From the NCBI RefSeq assembly GCF_000221045.1, contig NC_015856.1, positions 1,831,317 through 1,895,316 of the forward strand: DNA of 64,000 nt, read 5' to 3'. The number at the start of each line of letters is the position of its first letter. Position 1 is the first letter of the stretch. The stretch comes from Collimonas fungivorans Ter331 (GTDB lineage: Bacteria; Pseudomonadota; Gammaproteobacteria; Burkholderiales; Burkholderiaceae_D). Position numbers and translations under genes: made by a program. Positions 44,701 through 55,709 of this stretch are shown in pieces. Below the pieces are notes generated by a model, which ran no database searches, had not been told where the DNA came from, and was given only the letters and a program-made list of their open reading frames with translations.

Positions 44701-45297
44701 ATGACGACCAAACTGGAAACCCTGGAAGCCGCCGTGCGCAATGCGCTTGGCGACGACCTGCAAAGCCTGGCCGTGGCCTTCGGCGAGATCACGATCGTGG
44801 TCAAGGCTTCGAATTACCTGTCGGCGATGCGCGTGCTGCGCGATCACGCCGATACCCGTTTTGAAGAACTGATCGACCTCTGCGGCGTCGATTATTCAAC
44901 CTATGGCGACGGCGCCTGGGACGGCGCCCGTTTTGCGGCGGTTTCCCACCTGCTGTCGATAGAGCACAACTGGCGCCTGCGGGTGCGCGTGTTTGCACCG
45001 GATGACGAAATGCCGATGCTGGCCTCGCTGACCGATATCTGGGCCTCGGCCAACTGGTATGAGCGCGAAGCTTTCGACTTTTTCGGCATCCTGTTCGAAG
45101 GTCATAACGACTTGCGCCGCATCCTCACCGACTACGGCTTCATCGGCCATCCGTTCCGCAAGGATTTCCCGGTGTCGGGTTATGTCGAGATGCGCTACGA
45201 CGCTGAACAAAAACGCGTAATTTATCAACCCGTAACGATTGATCCGCGCGAGATTACGCCGCGGGTGATTCGTGAAGAACATTACGGGATCAAATAA
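44701..45297 (+). CDS. nuoC: NADH-quinone oxidoreductase subunit C
   Basis: A 198-residue peripheral-arm subunit (30 kDa type). The hallmark block [54 protein letters not shown] covers about residues 118-172. It is a separate gene and not a NuoCD fusion as in E. coli. Its TAA stop overlaps the nuoD start (TAATG). Confidence 0.97.
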   Translation: MTTKLETLEAAVRNALGDDLQSLAVAFGEITIVVKASNYLSAMRVLRDHADTRFEELIDLCGVDYSTYGDGAWDGARFAAVSHLLSIEHNWRLRVRVFAPDDEMPMLASLTDIWASANWYEREAFDFFGILFEGHNDLRRILTDYGFIGHPFRKDFPVSGYVEMRYDAEQKRVIYQPVTIDPREITPRVIREEHYGIK

Positions 45298-46550
45298 TGG
45301 CAGAAATCAAGAACTACACGCTGAACTTCGGCCCGCAGCATCCGGCCGCGCACGGCGTTTTGCGCCTGGTGCTGGAGCTCGACGGTGAAGTGATCCAGCG
45401 CGCCGACCCGCATATCGGCCTGCTGCACCGCGGCACCGAAAAGCTGGCGGAACAGAAAACCTACCTGCAATCCGTGCCCTACATGGACCGCCTCGACTAC
45501 GTGTCGATGATGTGCAACGAGCACGGCTACGTAATGGCGATCGAACGCCTGCTGGGCCTGGAAGTGCCGCTGCGCGCGCAGTACATCCGCGTCATGTTCG
45601 ACGAAATCACGCGCCTGCTGAACCACCTGATGTGGATCGGCGCGCATGCGCTGGACGTCGGCGCGATGGCGGTGCTGCTGTATGCATTCCGCGAACGCGA
45701 AGATTTGATGGATTGCTACGAAGCAGTGTCCGGCGCCCGCATGCATGCGGCGTATTACCGTCCGGGCGGCGTTTACCGCGACCTGCCGGACACCATGCCG
45801 CAGCACAAGGCGTCGCTGGTGCGCAACGCCAAGGCGATCAGCGCCCTGAATGAAAACCGCCAGGGTTCCCTGCTGGACTTCATCGAAGATTTCACCGTGC
45901 GCTTCCCGAAATACGTGGATGAATACGAGACGCTGCTGACCGACAACCGCATCTGGAAACAGCGCCTGGTCGGCATCGGCGTGGTGTCGCCGGAGCGTGC
46001 CAAGGCGATGGGCTTTACCGGCGCGATGCTGCGCGGTTCGGGCGTCGAATGGGATTTGCGCAAGAAGCAGCCGTACGAAGTGTACGACTTGCTGGACTTC
46101 GACATCCCGGTCGGCAAGAACGGCGACTGCTACGACCGCTACCTGGTGCGTGTGGAAGAAATGCGCCAGTCCAACCGGATCATCAAGCAATGCGTAGAAT
46201 GGCTGCGCAACAACAGCGGTCCTGTGATGACGACCAACCACAAGGTTGCGCCATCGTCGCGGATCGACATGAAATCGAACATGGAAGAGCTGATCCATCA
46301 CTTCAAGCTCTTCACTGAAGGTTTCCATGTGCCGCCGGGCGAAGCGTATGCCGCGGTCGAGCATCCGAAGGGCGAATTCGGCGTCTACATCGTCTCCGAT
46401 GGCGCCAACAAGCCGTACCGCCTGAAAATCCGTGCACCTGGCTTCCCGCATCTGCAAGGTTTGAACGAAATGGCCAAGGGCCACATGATCGCCGATGCCG
46501 TCACCATCATCGGCACGCAGGATATCGTGTTCGGCGAAATTGACCGTTAA
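45297..46550 (+). CDS. nuoD: NADH-quinone oxidoreductase subunit D
   Basis: A 417-residue (49 kDa-type) subunit that forms the quinone-binding cavity with NuoB. It starts with [24 protein letters not shown], whose His and nearby Tyr contact quinone, and has [44 protein letters not shown] and, near the C-terminus, [26 protein letters not shown]. Full length. Confidence 0.97.
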   Translation: MAEIKNYTLNFGPQHPAAHGVLRLVLELDGEVIQRADPHIGLLHRGTEKLAEQKTYLQSVPYMDRLDYVSMMCNEHGYVMAIERLLGLEVPLRAQYIRVMFDEITRLLNHLMWIGAHALDVGAMAVLLYAFREREDLMDCYEAVSGARMHAAYYRPGGVYRDLPDTMPQHKASLVRNAKAISALNENRQGSLLDFIEDFTVRFPKYVDEYETLLTDNRIWKQRLVGIGVVSPERAKAMGFTGAMLRGSGVEWDLRKKQPYEVYDLLDFDIPVGKNGDCYDRYLVRVEEMRQSNRIIKQCVEWLRNNSGPVMTTNHKVAPSSRIDMKSNMEELIHHFKLFTEGFHVPPGEAYAAVEHPKGEFGVYIVSDGANKPYRLKIRAPGFPHLQGLNEMAKGHMIADAVTIIGTQDIVFGEIDR

Positions 46551-46626
46551 GTAGTCTGCTGTTGCTACGCAGTTATTACCACGCAGTTATTACTAATTAA
46601 CTACTAGCGCAAAACACCGCGCACGA

Positions 46627-47130
46627 ATGGCCAACGACATGTTGTTAAGTCAAGATACATACAAAAAGATCGATCGCGAAGTAGCGAAATTCCCCGCCGA
46701 CCAGAAACAGTCGGCGGTGATGGCCGCACTGGCGATTGCGCAGGATGAAAAGGGCTGGCTGGCGCCGGAAACCATGCAGGATGTCGCAGACTACCTGGGC
46801 ATGCCCGCCATCGCGGTGCAGGAAGTCGCGACCTTTTACAATATGTACAACACCAAGCCGGTCGGCAAGCACAAGATCAGCATCTGCACCAATTTGCCAT
46901 GCCAGCTGTCCGGCGGCGAGCGCGCGGCGGAGCATCTGAAGCACAAGCTCGGCATCGATTTCCGCGAAACCACGGCCGATGGCCTGTTCACGCTGGTCGA
47001 GGGCGAATGCATGGGCGCCTGCGGCGATGCGCCGGTGCTGCTGGTGAATAACAAACGCATGTGTAGCTGGATGTCGAACGAAAAGATTGACGGCTTGCTC
47101 CAGGAACTCAGTGAGGTAGCCCCCAAATGA
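46627..47130 (+). CDS. nuoE: NADH-quinone oxidoreductase subunit E
   Basis: A 167-residue (24 kDa-type) thioredoxin-like subunit that carries cluster N1a. The four Cys ligands appear in [12 protein letters not shown] and [19 protein letters not shown]. Its stop codon overlaps the nuoF start by 4 bases (ATGA). The 76-base gap after nuoD contains a short duplicated ACGCAGTTATTAC sequence and no gene. Confidence 0.96.
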   Translation: MANDMLLSQDTYKKIDREVAKFPADQKQSAVMAALAIAQDEKGWLAPETMQDVADYLGMPAIAVQEVATFYNMYNTKPVGKHKISICTNLPCQLSGGERAAEHLKHKLGIDFRETTADGLFTLVEGECMGACGDAPVLLVNNKRMCSWMSNEKIDGLLQELSEVAPK

Positions 47131-48422
47131 CCAGCCTGCACAACCGTCATATCAATCCGCTGATCCTGGCCAACCTGGACGGCGACAACTGGCACTACGC
47201 CGATTACGTCAAGCGCGGCGGCTATACCGCCCTCAAGCGCATCCTCTCCGAAGGCATCACCCCGGAACAAGTCATCGCCGAACTGAAAGCCGGTTCGCTG
47301 CGCGGCCGCGGCGGCGCCGGTTTCCCGACCGGCCTGAAGTGGAGCTTCATGCCGCGCCAGTTCCCGGGACAAAAATACCTGGTCTGCAACACCGACGAAG
47401 GCGAGCCTGGCACATTCAAGGATCGCGACATCATCCGCTACAATCCGCATTCGCTGATTGAAGGCATGGCCATCGGCGCTTACGCCATGGGCATTTCGGT
47501 CGGCTACAACTACATCCACGGCGAAATCTGGTCCGGCTACGAGCGCTTCGAAGAAGCGCTGGACGAGGCCCGTGCGGCAGGCGCCCTGGGCGACAAGATC
47601 TTCGGCAGCGAATTCAATTTCCAGCTGCACGCATTCCATGGCTACGGCGCATACATCTGCGGCGAAGAAACGGCCTTGCTGGAATCGCTGGAAGGCAAGA
47701 AGGGCCAGCCGCGCTTCAAGCCGCCGTTCCCGGCCAGCTTCGGCCTGTACGGCAAGCCGACCACGATCAACAATACCGAGACTTTCGCGGCCGTGCCTTT
47801 CCTGCTCAACATGGGCGGCGCAGCCTACCTGGAACTCGGCAAGCCGAACAACGGCGGCACCAAGATCTTCTCGATCTCGGGCGACGTCGAAAAGCCGGGC
47901 AATTACGAAGTGCCGCTGGGTACGCCGTTCGCCAAGCTGATGGAGCTGGCCGGCGGCATGCGCGGCGGCAAGAAGATCAAGGCCGTGATCCCTGGCGGCT
48001 CGTCGGCGCCGGTGATCAAGGGCGACGTCATGATGGACACCGACCTCGATTACGATTCGATCGCCAAGGCTGGCTCGATGCTGGGCTCGGGCGCCGTGAT
48101 CGTGATGGACGAAACGCGCTGCATGGTGAAATCGCTGCTGCGCCTGTCGTACTTCTATTTCGAGGAATCCTGCGGCCAGTGCACGCCATGCCGCGAAGGC
48201 ACGGGCTGGCTGTACCGTCTGGTGCACCGGATTGAAACCGGCCACGGCCGTCCGGAAGACATGGATCTGCTGGATACGGTAGCCGGCAACATCATGGGCC
48301 GCACCATCTGTGCGCTCGGCGATGCGGCAGCGATGCCGGTGCGCGGTTTCCTGAAGAATTATCGCGAAGAATTTGAATATCACATCGAGCATAAGCATTG
48401 CTTGGTGCCGGCATACGTTTAA
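47127..48422 (+). CDS. nuoF: NADH-quinone oxidoreductase subunit F
   Basis: A 431-residue (51 kDa-type) subunit with the NADH and FMN sites and cluster N3. The nucleotide loop is [17 protein letters not shown] (about residues 62-78), the FMN region is [16 protein letters not shown], and the cluster ligands are [12 protein letters not shown] plus the distal Cys in [14 protein letters not shown]. Confidence 0.97.
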   Translation: MTSLHNRHINPLILANLDGDNWHYADYVKRGGYTALKRILSEGITPEQVIAELKAGSLRGRGGAGFPTGLKWSFMPRQFPGQKYLVCNTDEGEPGTFKDRDIIRYNPHSLIEGMAIGAYAMGISVGYNYIHGEIWSGYERFEEALDEARAAGALGDKIFGSEFNFQLHAFHGYGAYICGEETALLESLEGKKGQPRFKPPFPASFGLYGKPTTINNTETFAAVPFLLNMGGAAYLELGKPNNGGTKIFSISGDVEKPGNYEVPLGTPFAKLMELAGGMRGGKKIKAVIPGGSSAPVIKGDVMMDTDLDYDSIAKAGSMLGSGAVIVMDETRCMVKSLLRLSYFYFEESCGQCTPCREGTGWLYRLVHRIETGHGRPEDMDLLDTVAGNIMGRTICALGDAAAMPVRGFLKNYREEFEYHIEHKHCLVPAYV

Positions 48423-48470
48423 GCCTGCGCAAGCAGCGTGCAAAACACTTAGGCAAGAAAAGCAAAAGCC

Positions 48471-50813
48471 ATGGTTGAAATCGAAATAGACGGCAAGAAA
48501 GTGGAAGTCCAAGAGGGCAGCATGGTAATGGATGCTGCCAACAAGATTGGCACTTACATTCCGCACTTCTGCTATCACAAAAAACTCTCTATCGCGGCCA
48601 ACTGCCGCATGTGCCTGGTCGAGGTGGAAAAAGCGCCGAAGGCGCTGCCGGCCTGCGCCACGCCGGTGACCGCCGGCATGATCGTGCGCACCGCCAGCGA
48701 AAAGGCCACCACTGCGCAAAAGAGCGTGATGGAATTCCTGCTGATCAATCACCCGCTGGATTGCCCGATCTGCGACCAGGGCGGCGAATGCCAGCTGCAG
48801 GATCTGGCGGTCGGCTACGGCAAATCGTCTTCCCGCTACGAAGAAGAAAAGCGCGTAGTGGCGCCGAAAGACGCCGGTCCGCTGATCTCCATGCAGGAAA
48901 TGAGCCGTTGCATCCAGTGCACCCGCTGCGTCCGTTTCGGCCAGGAAATCGCCGGTGTGATGGAATTCGGCATGGTCGGCCGCGGTGAGCATTCCGAGAT
49001 CACTACCTTTGTCGGCAAGACCGTCAACTCCGAACTGTCGGGCAACATGATCGACCTGTGCCCGGTCGGCGCCTTGACATCCAAGCCGTTCCGCTACAGC
49101 GCCCGCACCTGGGAATTGTCGCGCCGCAAATCGGTCAGCCCGCATGACGGCCTGGGCGCCAACCTGGTGGTGCAAGTCAAGTCCGGCAAGGTGATGCGCG
49201 TGCTGCCGCTGGAAAACAACGACGTCAACGAATGCTGGCTGTCGGACAAGGACCGCTTCGCCTATGAAGGCTTGAACAGCGACGAGCGCCTGACCAAGCC
49301 TATGCTCAAGCAAGACGGCAAGTGGCAGGAAGTCGAATGGCAGACCGCGCTGGAATATGTGGCGCACGGCCTGCGCAATATCCGCCACGAGCATGGCGCT
49401 GACGCCATCGCCGCTGTCGGCACTCCGTATTCGACGCTGGAAGAATTGTCGCTGCTGCAAAAAGTGGCGCGCGGCCTGGGTTCGGAAAACATCGATTTCC
49501 GCCTGCGCCAGTCCGACTTCGCGCTGGATGGCAAGGTCATGCCATGGCTGGGCATGTCGATCAACGAATTCGCACAGCTCGACCGCACCTTCATCATCGG
49601 CTCGTTCCTGCGCAAGGATCATCCGCTGCTGTCGGCGCGGGTGCGCCTGGGCATCAAGCGCGGCGCCAAGCTGAGCATCCTGCACGCCACCGACGACGAC
49701 CTGCTGATGCCGGTCGCCAACAAGATGATCGTGGCGCCGTCGGCCTGGCTGTCGGCCCTGGGCCAGGTCGCGGTCGCCGTGGCGCAAGCCAAGAGCATTG
49801 CGGTTCCTGCCGGTTTCGAGAATGTCGAAGCCTCGGCGGAAGCCAAGCAGACCGCCGCCAGCCTGCTGTCCGGCGAATCCAAGGCAGTATTGCTGGGCAA
49901 CGCCGCCGCACAACATCCGCAAGCTTCGCAGCTGCACGCAGTGGCGCAATGGATTGCACAGCAGACCGGCGCCAAGTTCGGTTACCTGACCGAAGCCGGC
50001 AACACCGTCGGCGGCTACTGGGCCAACGCCTTGCCTGCCGCGGGCAAGGGCCGCAATGCGCAACAGATTTTCGCACAGCCGCACAAGGCTTACGTGTTGT
50101 TGAACGCCGAGCCTGAGCTGGACAGCTTCGATCCGCAAACTGCTGTTGCAGCGCTGAAGCAGGCCGAGATGGTTGTGACCTTGTCGGCTTACAAGCACGG
50201 CGCGGAATACTCCGACGTGCTGCTGCCGATTGCGCCGTTCACCGAAACTTCCGGCACTTTTGTCAACTGCGAAGGCCGCGCGCAAAGCTTCAACGGCACC
50301 GTCCGGCCAATGGGCGATGCCCGTCCGGCATGGAAAGTGCTGCGCGTGCTGGGCAACCTGCTGGGCTTGCCTGGTTTCGACTACGACACTTCGGAAGCGA
50401 TTCGCGATGAAGTGCTGGGCACCGGCGAAGTTGCCGCGGCCAACCTGGCGGCACGCCTGAACAACATCAGCGACCTGCAACCGCAAGCCGTGGCGCAAAC
50501 CGCCGACGGCGCGCTGGAACGCATCGCTGACGTGCCTATCTATTTTGGCGACGCCGTAGTGCGTCGCGCCGTTTCGCTGCAAGAGACCGTGGACGGCCAG
50601 GCGCCGCAAGCATGGCTGTCTGCTGCGCTGGCGGCAAAACTGGGCATCGCCGCCGGCGACCGCGTCAATCTCAAACAAGGGCAGGGCGCTGCCGCGCTGG
50701 CGGCGGCGATTGATCCTGCGTTGCCGGAAAACGTGGTACGCGTCGCAGCTTCGCATGCCTCGACCGCGGCACTGGGCGCAATGTTTGGTTCTATCGTAGT
50801 GGAGAAAGCATGA
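48471..50813 (+). CDS. nuoG: NADH-quinone oxidoreductase subunit G
   Basis: A 780-residue (75 kDa-type) subunit. The N-terminal 2Fe-2S ferredoxin domain has [19 protein letters not shown], the next cluster uses [18 protein letters not shown] (His plus three Cys), and the third has [16 protein letters not shown]. The remaining part is a molybdopterin-oxidoreductase-like fold that no longer binds cofactor. Length is normal. Its stop overlaps the nuoH start by 4 bases (ATGATGG). Confidence 0.97.
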   Translation: MVEIEIDGKKVEVQEGSMVMDAANKIGTYIPHFCYHKKLSIAANCRMCLVEVEKAPKALPACATPVTAGMIVRTASEKATTAQKSVMEFLLINHPLDCPICDQGGECQLQDLAVGYGKSSSRYEEEKRVVAPKDAGPLISMQEMSRCIQCTRCVRFGQEIAGVMEFGMVGRGEHSEITTFVGKTVNSELSGNMIDLCPVGALTSKPFRYSARTWELSRRKSVSPHDGLGANLVVQVKSGKVMRVLPLENNDVNECWLSDKDRFAYEGLNSDERLTKPMLKQDGKWQEVEWQTALEYVAHGLRNIRHEHGADAIAAVGTPYSTLEELSLLQKVARGLGSENIDFRLRQSDFALDGKVMPWLGMSINEFAQLDRTFIIGSFLRKDHPLLSARVRLGIKRGAKLSILHATDDDLLMPVANKMIVAPSAWLSALGQVAVAVAQAKSIAVPAGFENVEASAEAKQTAASLLSGESKAVLLGNAAAQHPQASQLHAVAQWIAQQTGAKFGYLTEAGNTVGGYWANALPAAGKGRNAQQIFAQPHKAYVLLNAEPELDSFDPQTAVAALKQAEMVVTLSAYKHGAEYSDVLLPIAPFTETSGTFVNCEGRAQSFNGTVRPMGDARPAWKVLRVLGNLLGLPGFDYDTSEAIRDEVLGTGEVAAANLAARLNNISDLQPQAVAQTADGALERIADVPIYFGDAVVRRAVSLQETVDGQAPQAWLSAALAAKLGIAAGDRVNLKQGQGAAALAAAIDPALPENVVRVAASHASTAALGAMFGSIVVEKA

Positions 50814-51880
50814 TGGATCATTTCATCGCTGCCATCAATGCCACCGGCGCCGACTGGTTCGGCTTCATCTGGCCGCTGATCTGGAACCTGATCAAGATCA
50901 TCGTCGTCGTCGTGCCGCTGCTGCTGTGCGTGGCCTACATGACTTACTGGGAGCGCAAGCTGATCGGCTGGATGCATATCCGCCTCGGCCCTAACCGGGT
51001 CGGTCCGGCCGGTCTGCTGCAGCCGATCGCCGACGCCCTCAAGCTGCTGCTGAAGGAAGTCACCTTGCCGGCGCGCGCCAACAAGGTCTTGTTCTTCATC
51101 GCACCGATCATGACCATCATGCCGGCGCTGGCCGCCTGGGCAGTGGTGCCGTTCGGTCCGGAAACCGTGCTGGCCAACGTCAACGCCGGCCTGCTGTTCG
51201 TGATGGCGATCACTTCGATGGAAGTCTACGGCGTGATCATCGCCGGCTGGGCTTCCAACTCCAAGTACGCCTTCCTCGGCGCGATGCGCGCTTCGGCGCA
51301 GATGGTGTCCTACGAAATTTCGATGGGCTTCGCCCTGGTGATCGTGCTGATGGTGTCCGGCAGCCTGAACCTGACCGATATAGTGATGGCGCAAAGCAAA
51401 GGTTATTTCTACGATCACGGCGCTGCGTTCCTGTCGTGGAACTGGCTGTCGCTGCTGCCGGTGTTCCTGATCTATTTCATTTCGGGCATTGCCGAAACCA
51501 ACCGTCACCCGTTCGACGTAGTGGAAGGCGAGTCGGAAATCGTTGCCGGCCACATGATCGAGTACTCGGGCATGTCGTTCGCGATGTTCTTCCTGGCCGA
51601 ATACGCCAACATGATCCTGGTCTCCATCCTGACCACGCTGCTGTTCATGGGCGGCTGGGCCTCGCCGCTGGCGATGCTGGACTGGATCCCGGGCTGGATC
51701 TGGCTCGGCGCCAAGACCTTCTTCATGCTGTCGGTGTTTATCTGGGTGCGTGCATCGTTCCCGCGTTATCGCTATGACCAGATCATGCGTCTCGGCTGGA
51801 AAGTATTCATCCCCTTGATTCTCGCCTACCTGGTGATTGTCGCTGCCTGGATTCAAAGTCCATGGAATATCTGGAAGTAA
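50810..51880 (+). CDS. nuoH: NADH-quinone oxidoreductase subunit H
   Basis: A 356-residue membrane subunit with eight helices linking the peripheral arm to the proton-pumping arm. Family blocks: [62 protein letters not shown] and [29 protein letters not shown], which hold the conserved charged residues of the quinone entrance and E-channel. Confidence 0.97.
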   Translation: MMDHFIAAINATGADWFGFIWPLIWNLIKIIVVVVPLLLCVAYMTYWERKLIGWMHIRLGPNRVGPAGLLQPIADALKLLLKEVTLPARANKVLFFIAPIMTIMPALAAWAVVPFGPETVLANVNAGLLFVMAITSMEVYGVIIAGWASNSKYAFLGAMRASAQMVSYEISMGFALVIVLMVSGSLNLTDIVMAQSKGYFYDHGAAFLSWNWLSLLPVFLIYFISGIAETNRHPFDVVEGESEIVAGHMIEYSGMSFAMFFLAEYANMILVSILTTLLFMGGWASPLAMLDWIPGWIWLGAKTFFMLSVFIWVRASFPRYRYDQIMRLGWKVFIPLILAYLVIVAAWIQSPWNIWK

Positions 51881-51896
51881 TGGAAGGTTAGTGAAA

Positions 51897-52385
51897 ATGG
51901 AAGCCATCAAGGATTTTTTCGGCAGTCTGATGCTGCTGGAGTTGCTCAAAGGGTTGCGGCTGACCGGCCGTTACCTGTTTGCGCGCAAGATTACCGTGCT
52001 GTTCCCGGAAGAAAAGACGCCGCAATCGCCGCGTTTCCGCGGCCTGCACGCGCTGCGCCGCTACCCGAACGGCGAAGAGCGCTGCATCGCCTGCAAACTG
52101 TGCGAAGCGGTTTGCCCGGCGATGGCGATCACCATCGAGTCCGAACAGCGCGCCGACGGTTCGCGCCGCACCACGCGCTACGACATCGACCTGACCAAAT
52201 GCATTTTCTGCGGTTTCTGCGAAGAGTCTTGCCCGGTCGATTCGATCGTCGAGACCCACATCCTGGAGTACCACGGTGAAAAGCGCGGCGATCTGTACTA
52301 CACCAAGGAAATGCTGCTGGCCGTGGGCGACCGCTACGAACCCGAGATTGCCGCGGCGCGCGCTGCGGATGCTGCATATCGTTAA
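51897..52385 (+). CDS. nuoI: NADH-quinone oxidoreductase subunit I
   Basis: A 162-residue subunit with two 4Fe-4S clusters (N6a and N6b). The ligand motifs are [12 protein letters not shown] and [12 protein letters not shown]. The ATG at 51897 is chosen because GGAAGG lies 8 bases before it and betaproteobacterial NuoI starts EAIKDFFGS; the in-frame codon at 51837 lies inside nuoH. Confidence 0.96.
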   Translation: MEAIKDFFGSLMLLELLKGLRLTGRYLFARKITVLFPEEKTPQSPRFRGLHALRRYPNGEERCIACKLCEAVCPAMAITIESEQRADGSRRTTRYDIDLTKCIFCGFCEESCPVDSIVETHILEYHGEKRGDLYYTKEMLLAVGDRYEPEIAAARAADAAYR

Positions 52386-52497
52386 TTATTGAGCCGTTTG
52401 TTTAGTCAGTTGAGTACAGAGCAATTCGGCGCACGGCGGCGCCTCTTAAACTCTGTCCCGCAAATAACTAACTTTCGCAATTTGTTTATAGGCCATT

Positions 52498-53169
52498 ATG
52501 GAATTTAAGACCTTCTTGTTCTACGCGTTTTCGGTGGTGCTGGTGATCGCCGCCTTGCGCGTAATCACCGCACGCAATCCAGTGCACGCCGCGCTGTTCC
52601 TGGTATTGTCGTTTTTCTCCGCGGCCGGCATCTGGATGCTGCTGAAAGCCGAATTCCTGTCCATCGTGCTGGTGCTGGTGTATGTCGGCGCGGTGATGGT
52701 GCTGTTCCTGTTCGTGGTGATGATGCTCGATATTAACCTCGACAAGATGCGAGAGGGATTCTGGGGCTACTTTCCGCTGGCGGCCACCGTCGGCACGGTC
52801 ATCGTGCTGGAAATGGCCGCGGTCATCTTCCACGGTTTCCAGGGTTCCGAAGCCGACGTTCCCGCCATCTCGGCCAACATCGGCAACACCAAGGAGCTGG
52901 GCAAGCTGATCTACACCGAATATGTGTACGCGTTTGAAATCGCCGCCGTCATCTTGCTGGTGGCGATCGTCGCCGCGGTAGCCCTGACGCTGCGCCGCCG
53001 CAAGGACACCAAGTATTTCTCGCCTTCCGCTGCAGTCAAGGTCAAGAGCACCGACCGGGTTCGCATCGTGAAGATGAAGTCGGAAGCCAAGGTCGATCCG
53101 GTCGCGCCCGCGAATCCTGCCGCGCCCCTTGCAACTCCGCCGGCCGCACCAGCGGCCCCACAAAAATAA
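52498..53169 (+). CDS. nuoJ: NADH-quinone oxidoreductase subunit J
   Basis: A 223-residue membrane subunit with five helices. TARNPVHAALFLVLSFFSAAGIWMLLKAEFLSIVLVLVYVGAVMVLFLFVVMML is the conserved core, including the pi-bulge helix. The last 50 residues are a Lys/Ala/Pro-rich cytoplasmic tail (KVDPVAPANPAAPLATPPAAP) that is not conserved in distant relatives. Confidence 0.96.
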   Translation: MEFKTFLFYAFSVVLVIAALRVITARNPVHAALFLVLSFFSAAGIWMLLKAEFLSIVLVLVYVGAVMVLFLFVVMMLDINLDKMREGFWGYFPLAATVGTVIVLEMAAVIFHGFQGSEADVPAISANIGNTKELGKLIYTEYVYAFEIAAVILLVAIVAAVALTLRRRKDTKYFSPSAAVKVKSTDRVRIVKMKSEAKVDPVAPANPAAPLATPPAAPAAPQK

Positions 53170-53181
53170 CAAGGACGCAAT

Positions 53182-53490
53182 ATGGCAATTTCGCTCGCTC
53201 ATTATCTGATCCTTGGCGCGATCCTGTTTTCGATCGGCATCGTCGGCATTTTCCTGAACCGCAAGAACCTGATCGTATTGCTGATGGCAATCGAACTGAT
53301 GCTGCTGGCGGTGAACATGAATTTCATCGCCTTCTCGTATTACCTGGGCGATGCGGCAGGGCAGATTTTCGTTTTCTTTATCCTCACGGTAGCAGCTGCC
53401 GAATCGGCAATTGGCTTGGCCATCCTGGTGGCGTTGTTCCGTAACCTGGACACCATCAATGTGGAAGATCTGGACAGCCTGAAGGGCTAG
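53182..53490 (+). CDS. nuoK: NADH-quinone oxidoreductase subunit K
   Basis: A 102-residue membrane subunit with three helices, related to MrpC. It contains both conserved membrane glutamates of the proton path ([12 protein letters not shown] and [13 protein letters not shown]). It follows nuoJ by 12 bases. Confidence 0.97.
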   Translation: MAISLAHYLILGAILFSIGIVGIFLNRKNLIVLLMAIELMLLAVNMNFIAFSYYLGDAAGQIFVFFILTVAAAESAIGLAILVALFRNLDTINVEDLDSLKG

Positions 53491-53574
53491 GCTGACGAGG
53501 TGTGGCGCCGGCGGCCTGGCTGCCGGCACATGGAATACGCAGACAACAAATAACGAATAAAGATAAGGTTCATC

Positions 53575-55668
53575 ATGGCGGGGCAACTTAACCCACAATT
53601 ACTTCTTGCCGTACCGTTGGCGCCGCTGGCTGGCGCTGCGATCGCGGGCTTATTCGGCACCAAATTCTTCGGCAACCTGGTCGGTCGCAAGACCTCGCAC
53701 ACGGTCACGATCCTGGGCGTGCTGATCGCCCTGATCATTTCCGTGCAGACCTTGCTGGCGGTGATCGACGGCGCCAGCTTCAACGGCACCTTGTACACCT
53801 GGATGACGGTCGGCGGCGTCAAGCTGGAAATCGGCTTCCTGGTCGACAGCCTGACGGCCATGATGATGTGCGTGGTGACCTTTGTCTCGCTGATGGTGCA
53901 TATCTACACCATCGGCTACATGAAAGACGACGAAGGCTATAACCGCTTCTTCGCTTACATCTCCCTGTTCACGTTCTCGATGCTGATGCTGGTCATGAGC
54001 AACAACTTCCTGCAGCTGTTCTTCGGCTGGGAAGCGGTGGGCCTGGTGTCGTACCTGCTGATCGGTTTCTGGTACACCCGTCCGACCGCGATTTTCGCCA
54101 ACATGAAAGCGTTCCTGGTCAACCGTGTCGGCGACTTCGGCTTCATCCTCGGCATCGGCCTGCTGCTGGCGTATTCCGGTTCGATGAACTACAGCGAAGT
54201 GTTCGCGCAAAAAGGCATGCTGGCGCAATTGACGCTGCCGGGCAGCGACTGGATGCTGCTGACGGTTGCCTGCATCTGCCTGTTCATCGGCGCCATGGGC
54301 AAGTCGGCGCAGTTTCCGCTGCACGTCTGGCTGCCGGATTCGATGGAAGGCCCGACCCCGATTTCCGCACTGATCCACGCCGCTACCATGGTGACCGCCG
54401 GCATCTTCATGGTGACCCGCATGTCGCCGCTGTTTGAACTGTCCGACACCGCCTTGTCGTTCATCCTGATCATCGGCTCGATTACCGCCTTGTTCATGGG
54501 TTTCCTCGGCGTGATCCAGACCGACATCAAGCGCGTGGTGGCTTATTCGACCCTGTCGCAGCTCGGCTACATGACCGTGGCCCTGGGCGCATCGGCCTAC
54601 TCGGTGGCGGTATTCCACCTGATGACGCACGCTTTCTTCAAGGCCTTGCTGTTCCTTGGCGCCGGTTCTGTCATCATCGGCCTGCACCACGACCAGGACA
54701 TGCGCAACATGGGCGGCCTGCGCAAATATATGCCGATCACCTGGATCACTTCGCTGGTCGGCTCGCTGGCGCTGATCGGTACGCCGTTCTTCTCCGGTTT
54801 CTATTCGAAGGACAGCATCATCGAAGCGGCGCATGCATCGACCCTGTTCGGTTCCGGTTTTGCTTATTTCGCCGTGCTGGCCAGCGTGTTTGTCACGGCT
54901 TTCTACTCGTTCCGCATGTACTTCATGGTGTTCCATGGCGAAGAGCGCTTCGGCAAGGCCCACGACGCTCACGCAGCACATGCCGCCAATGATGCGCACG
55001 CCGCACACGATGCACACGGCGCCCATGTCGATCATCACGACGAAGAAGATGAACACGAGCACCACGGCCTGGCTCCCGGCCAGAAGCCGCAGGAGTCGCC
55101 TTGGGTGGTGACCTTGCCGCTGATCCTGCTGGCGATTCCGTCGGCCGTCATCGGTTTCCTGGCGATCGAGCCGATGTTGTACGGCAGCTTCTTCAAGGAC
55201 GTGATTTTCGTCAACGAAGCGCACCATGCCATGGAAGAGCTGCGCCATGAATTCCAGGGTCCGGTCAGCATGGTCAGCCATGCTTTCGCCTCGGCGCCGT
55301 TGTGGCTGGCGATCGCCGGCGTGGCGGCGGCGTACTACTGCTATATGGTCAACCCGCGCCTGCCGGCGGCGATCAAGCAGAAGGCCGGTCCGATCTTCAC
55401 GCTGCTCGACAACAAATACTATATGGACAAGTTCAACGATGTGGTGTTTGCCGGCGGTGCCCGCCTGCTCGGCCGCGGCTTGTGGAATGCCGGCGACCGT
55501 GGCCTGATCGACGGCCTGATCGTCAACGGCAGCGCCAAGGCAGTCAGCTGGTTCTCGAAAATCACCCGTCTCTGGCAGTCCGGATACATCTATCACTATG
55601 CATTCGTGATGATTATCGGGGTGCTGGGTTTCCTGGTTTGGTTCATGCCGTTTCCGTTTGCCAAATAA
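53575..55668 (+). CDS. nuoL: NADH-quinone oxidoreductase subunit L
   Basis: A 697-residue antiporter-like subunit with the long lateral helix at its C-terminus. The proton-path residues are in FFGWEAVGLVSYLLIGFWY (Glu), MGKSAQFPLHVWLPDSMEGPTPISALIHAATMV (Lys and His) and LSQLGYMTVALGASAYSVAVFHLMTHAFFKALLFLGAGS. A His-rich loop occupies residues 463-497, with 12 His in 35 residues, between two helices. Otherwise the protein matches the family. Confidence 0.97.
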   Translation: MAGQLNPQLLLAVPLAPLAGAAIAGLFGTKFFGNLVGRKTSHTVTILGVLIALIISVQTLLAVIDGASFNGTLYTWMTVGGVKLEIGFLVDSLTAMMMCVVTFVSLMVHIYTIGYMKDDEGYNRFFAYISLFTFSMLMLVMSNNFLQLFFGWEAVGLVSYLLIGFWYTRPTAIFANMKAFLVNRVGDFGFILGIGLLLAYSGSMNYSEVFAQKGMLAQLTLPGSDWMLLTVACICLFIGAMGKSAQFPLHVWLPDSMEGPTPISALIHAATMVTAGIFMVTRMSPLFELSDTALSFILIIGSITALFMGFLGVIQTDIKRVVAYSTLSQLGYMTVALGASAYSVAVFHLMTHAFFKALLFLGAGSVIIGLHHDQDMRNMGGLRKYMPITWITSLVGSLALIGTPFFSGFYSKDSIIEAAHASTLFGSGFAYFAVLASVFVTAFYSFRMYFMVFHGEERFGKAHDAHAAHAANDAHAAHDAHGAHVDHHDEEDEHEHHGLAPGQKPQESPWVVTLPLILLAIPSAVIGFLAIEPMLYGSFFKDVIFVNEAHHAMEELRHEFQGPVSMVSHAFASAPLWLAIAGVAAAYYCYMVNPRLPAAIKQKAGPIFTLLDNKYYMDKFNDVVFAGGARLLGRGLWNAGDRGLIDGLIVNGSAKAVSWFSKITRLWQSGYIYHYAFVMIIGVLGFLVWFMPFPFAK

Positions 55669-55709
55669 GCTGGCGAAGCAAACTCAGTTAGGTTAGATCA
55701 ATAACAAAT

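Noticed and set aside
46836-50756. 1306-codon open frame on the minus strand opposite nuoE-nuoG
   Set aside because: It is the antisense shadow of high-GC genes whose cluster motifs are unmistakable on the plus strand; its translation is low-complexity and has no family pattern.
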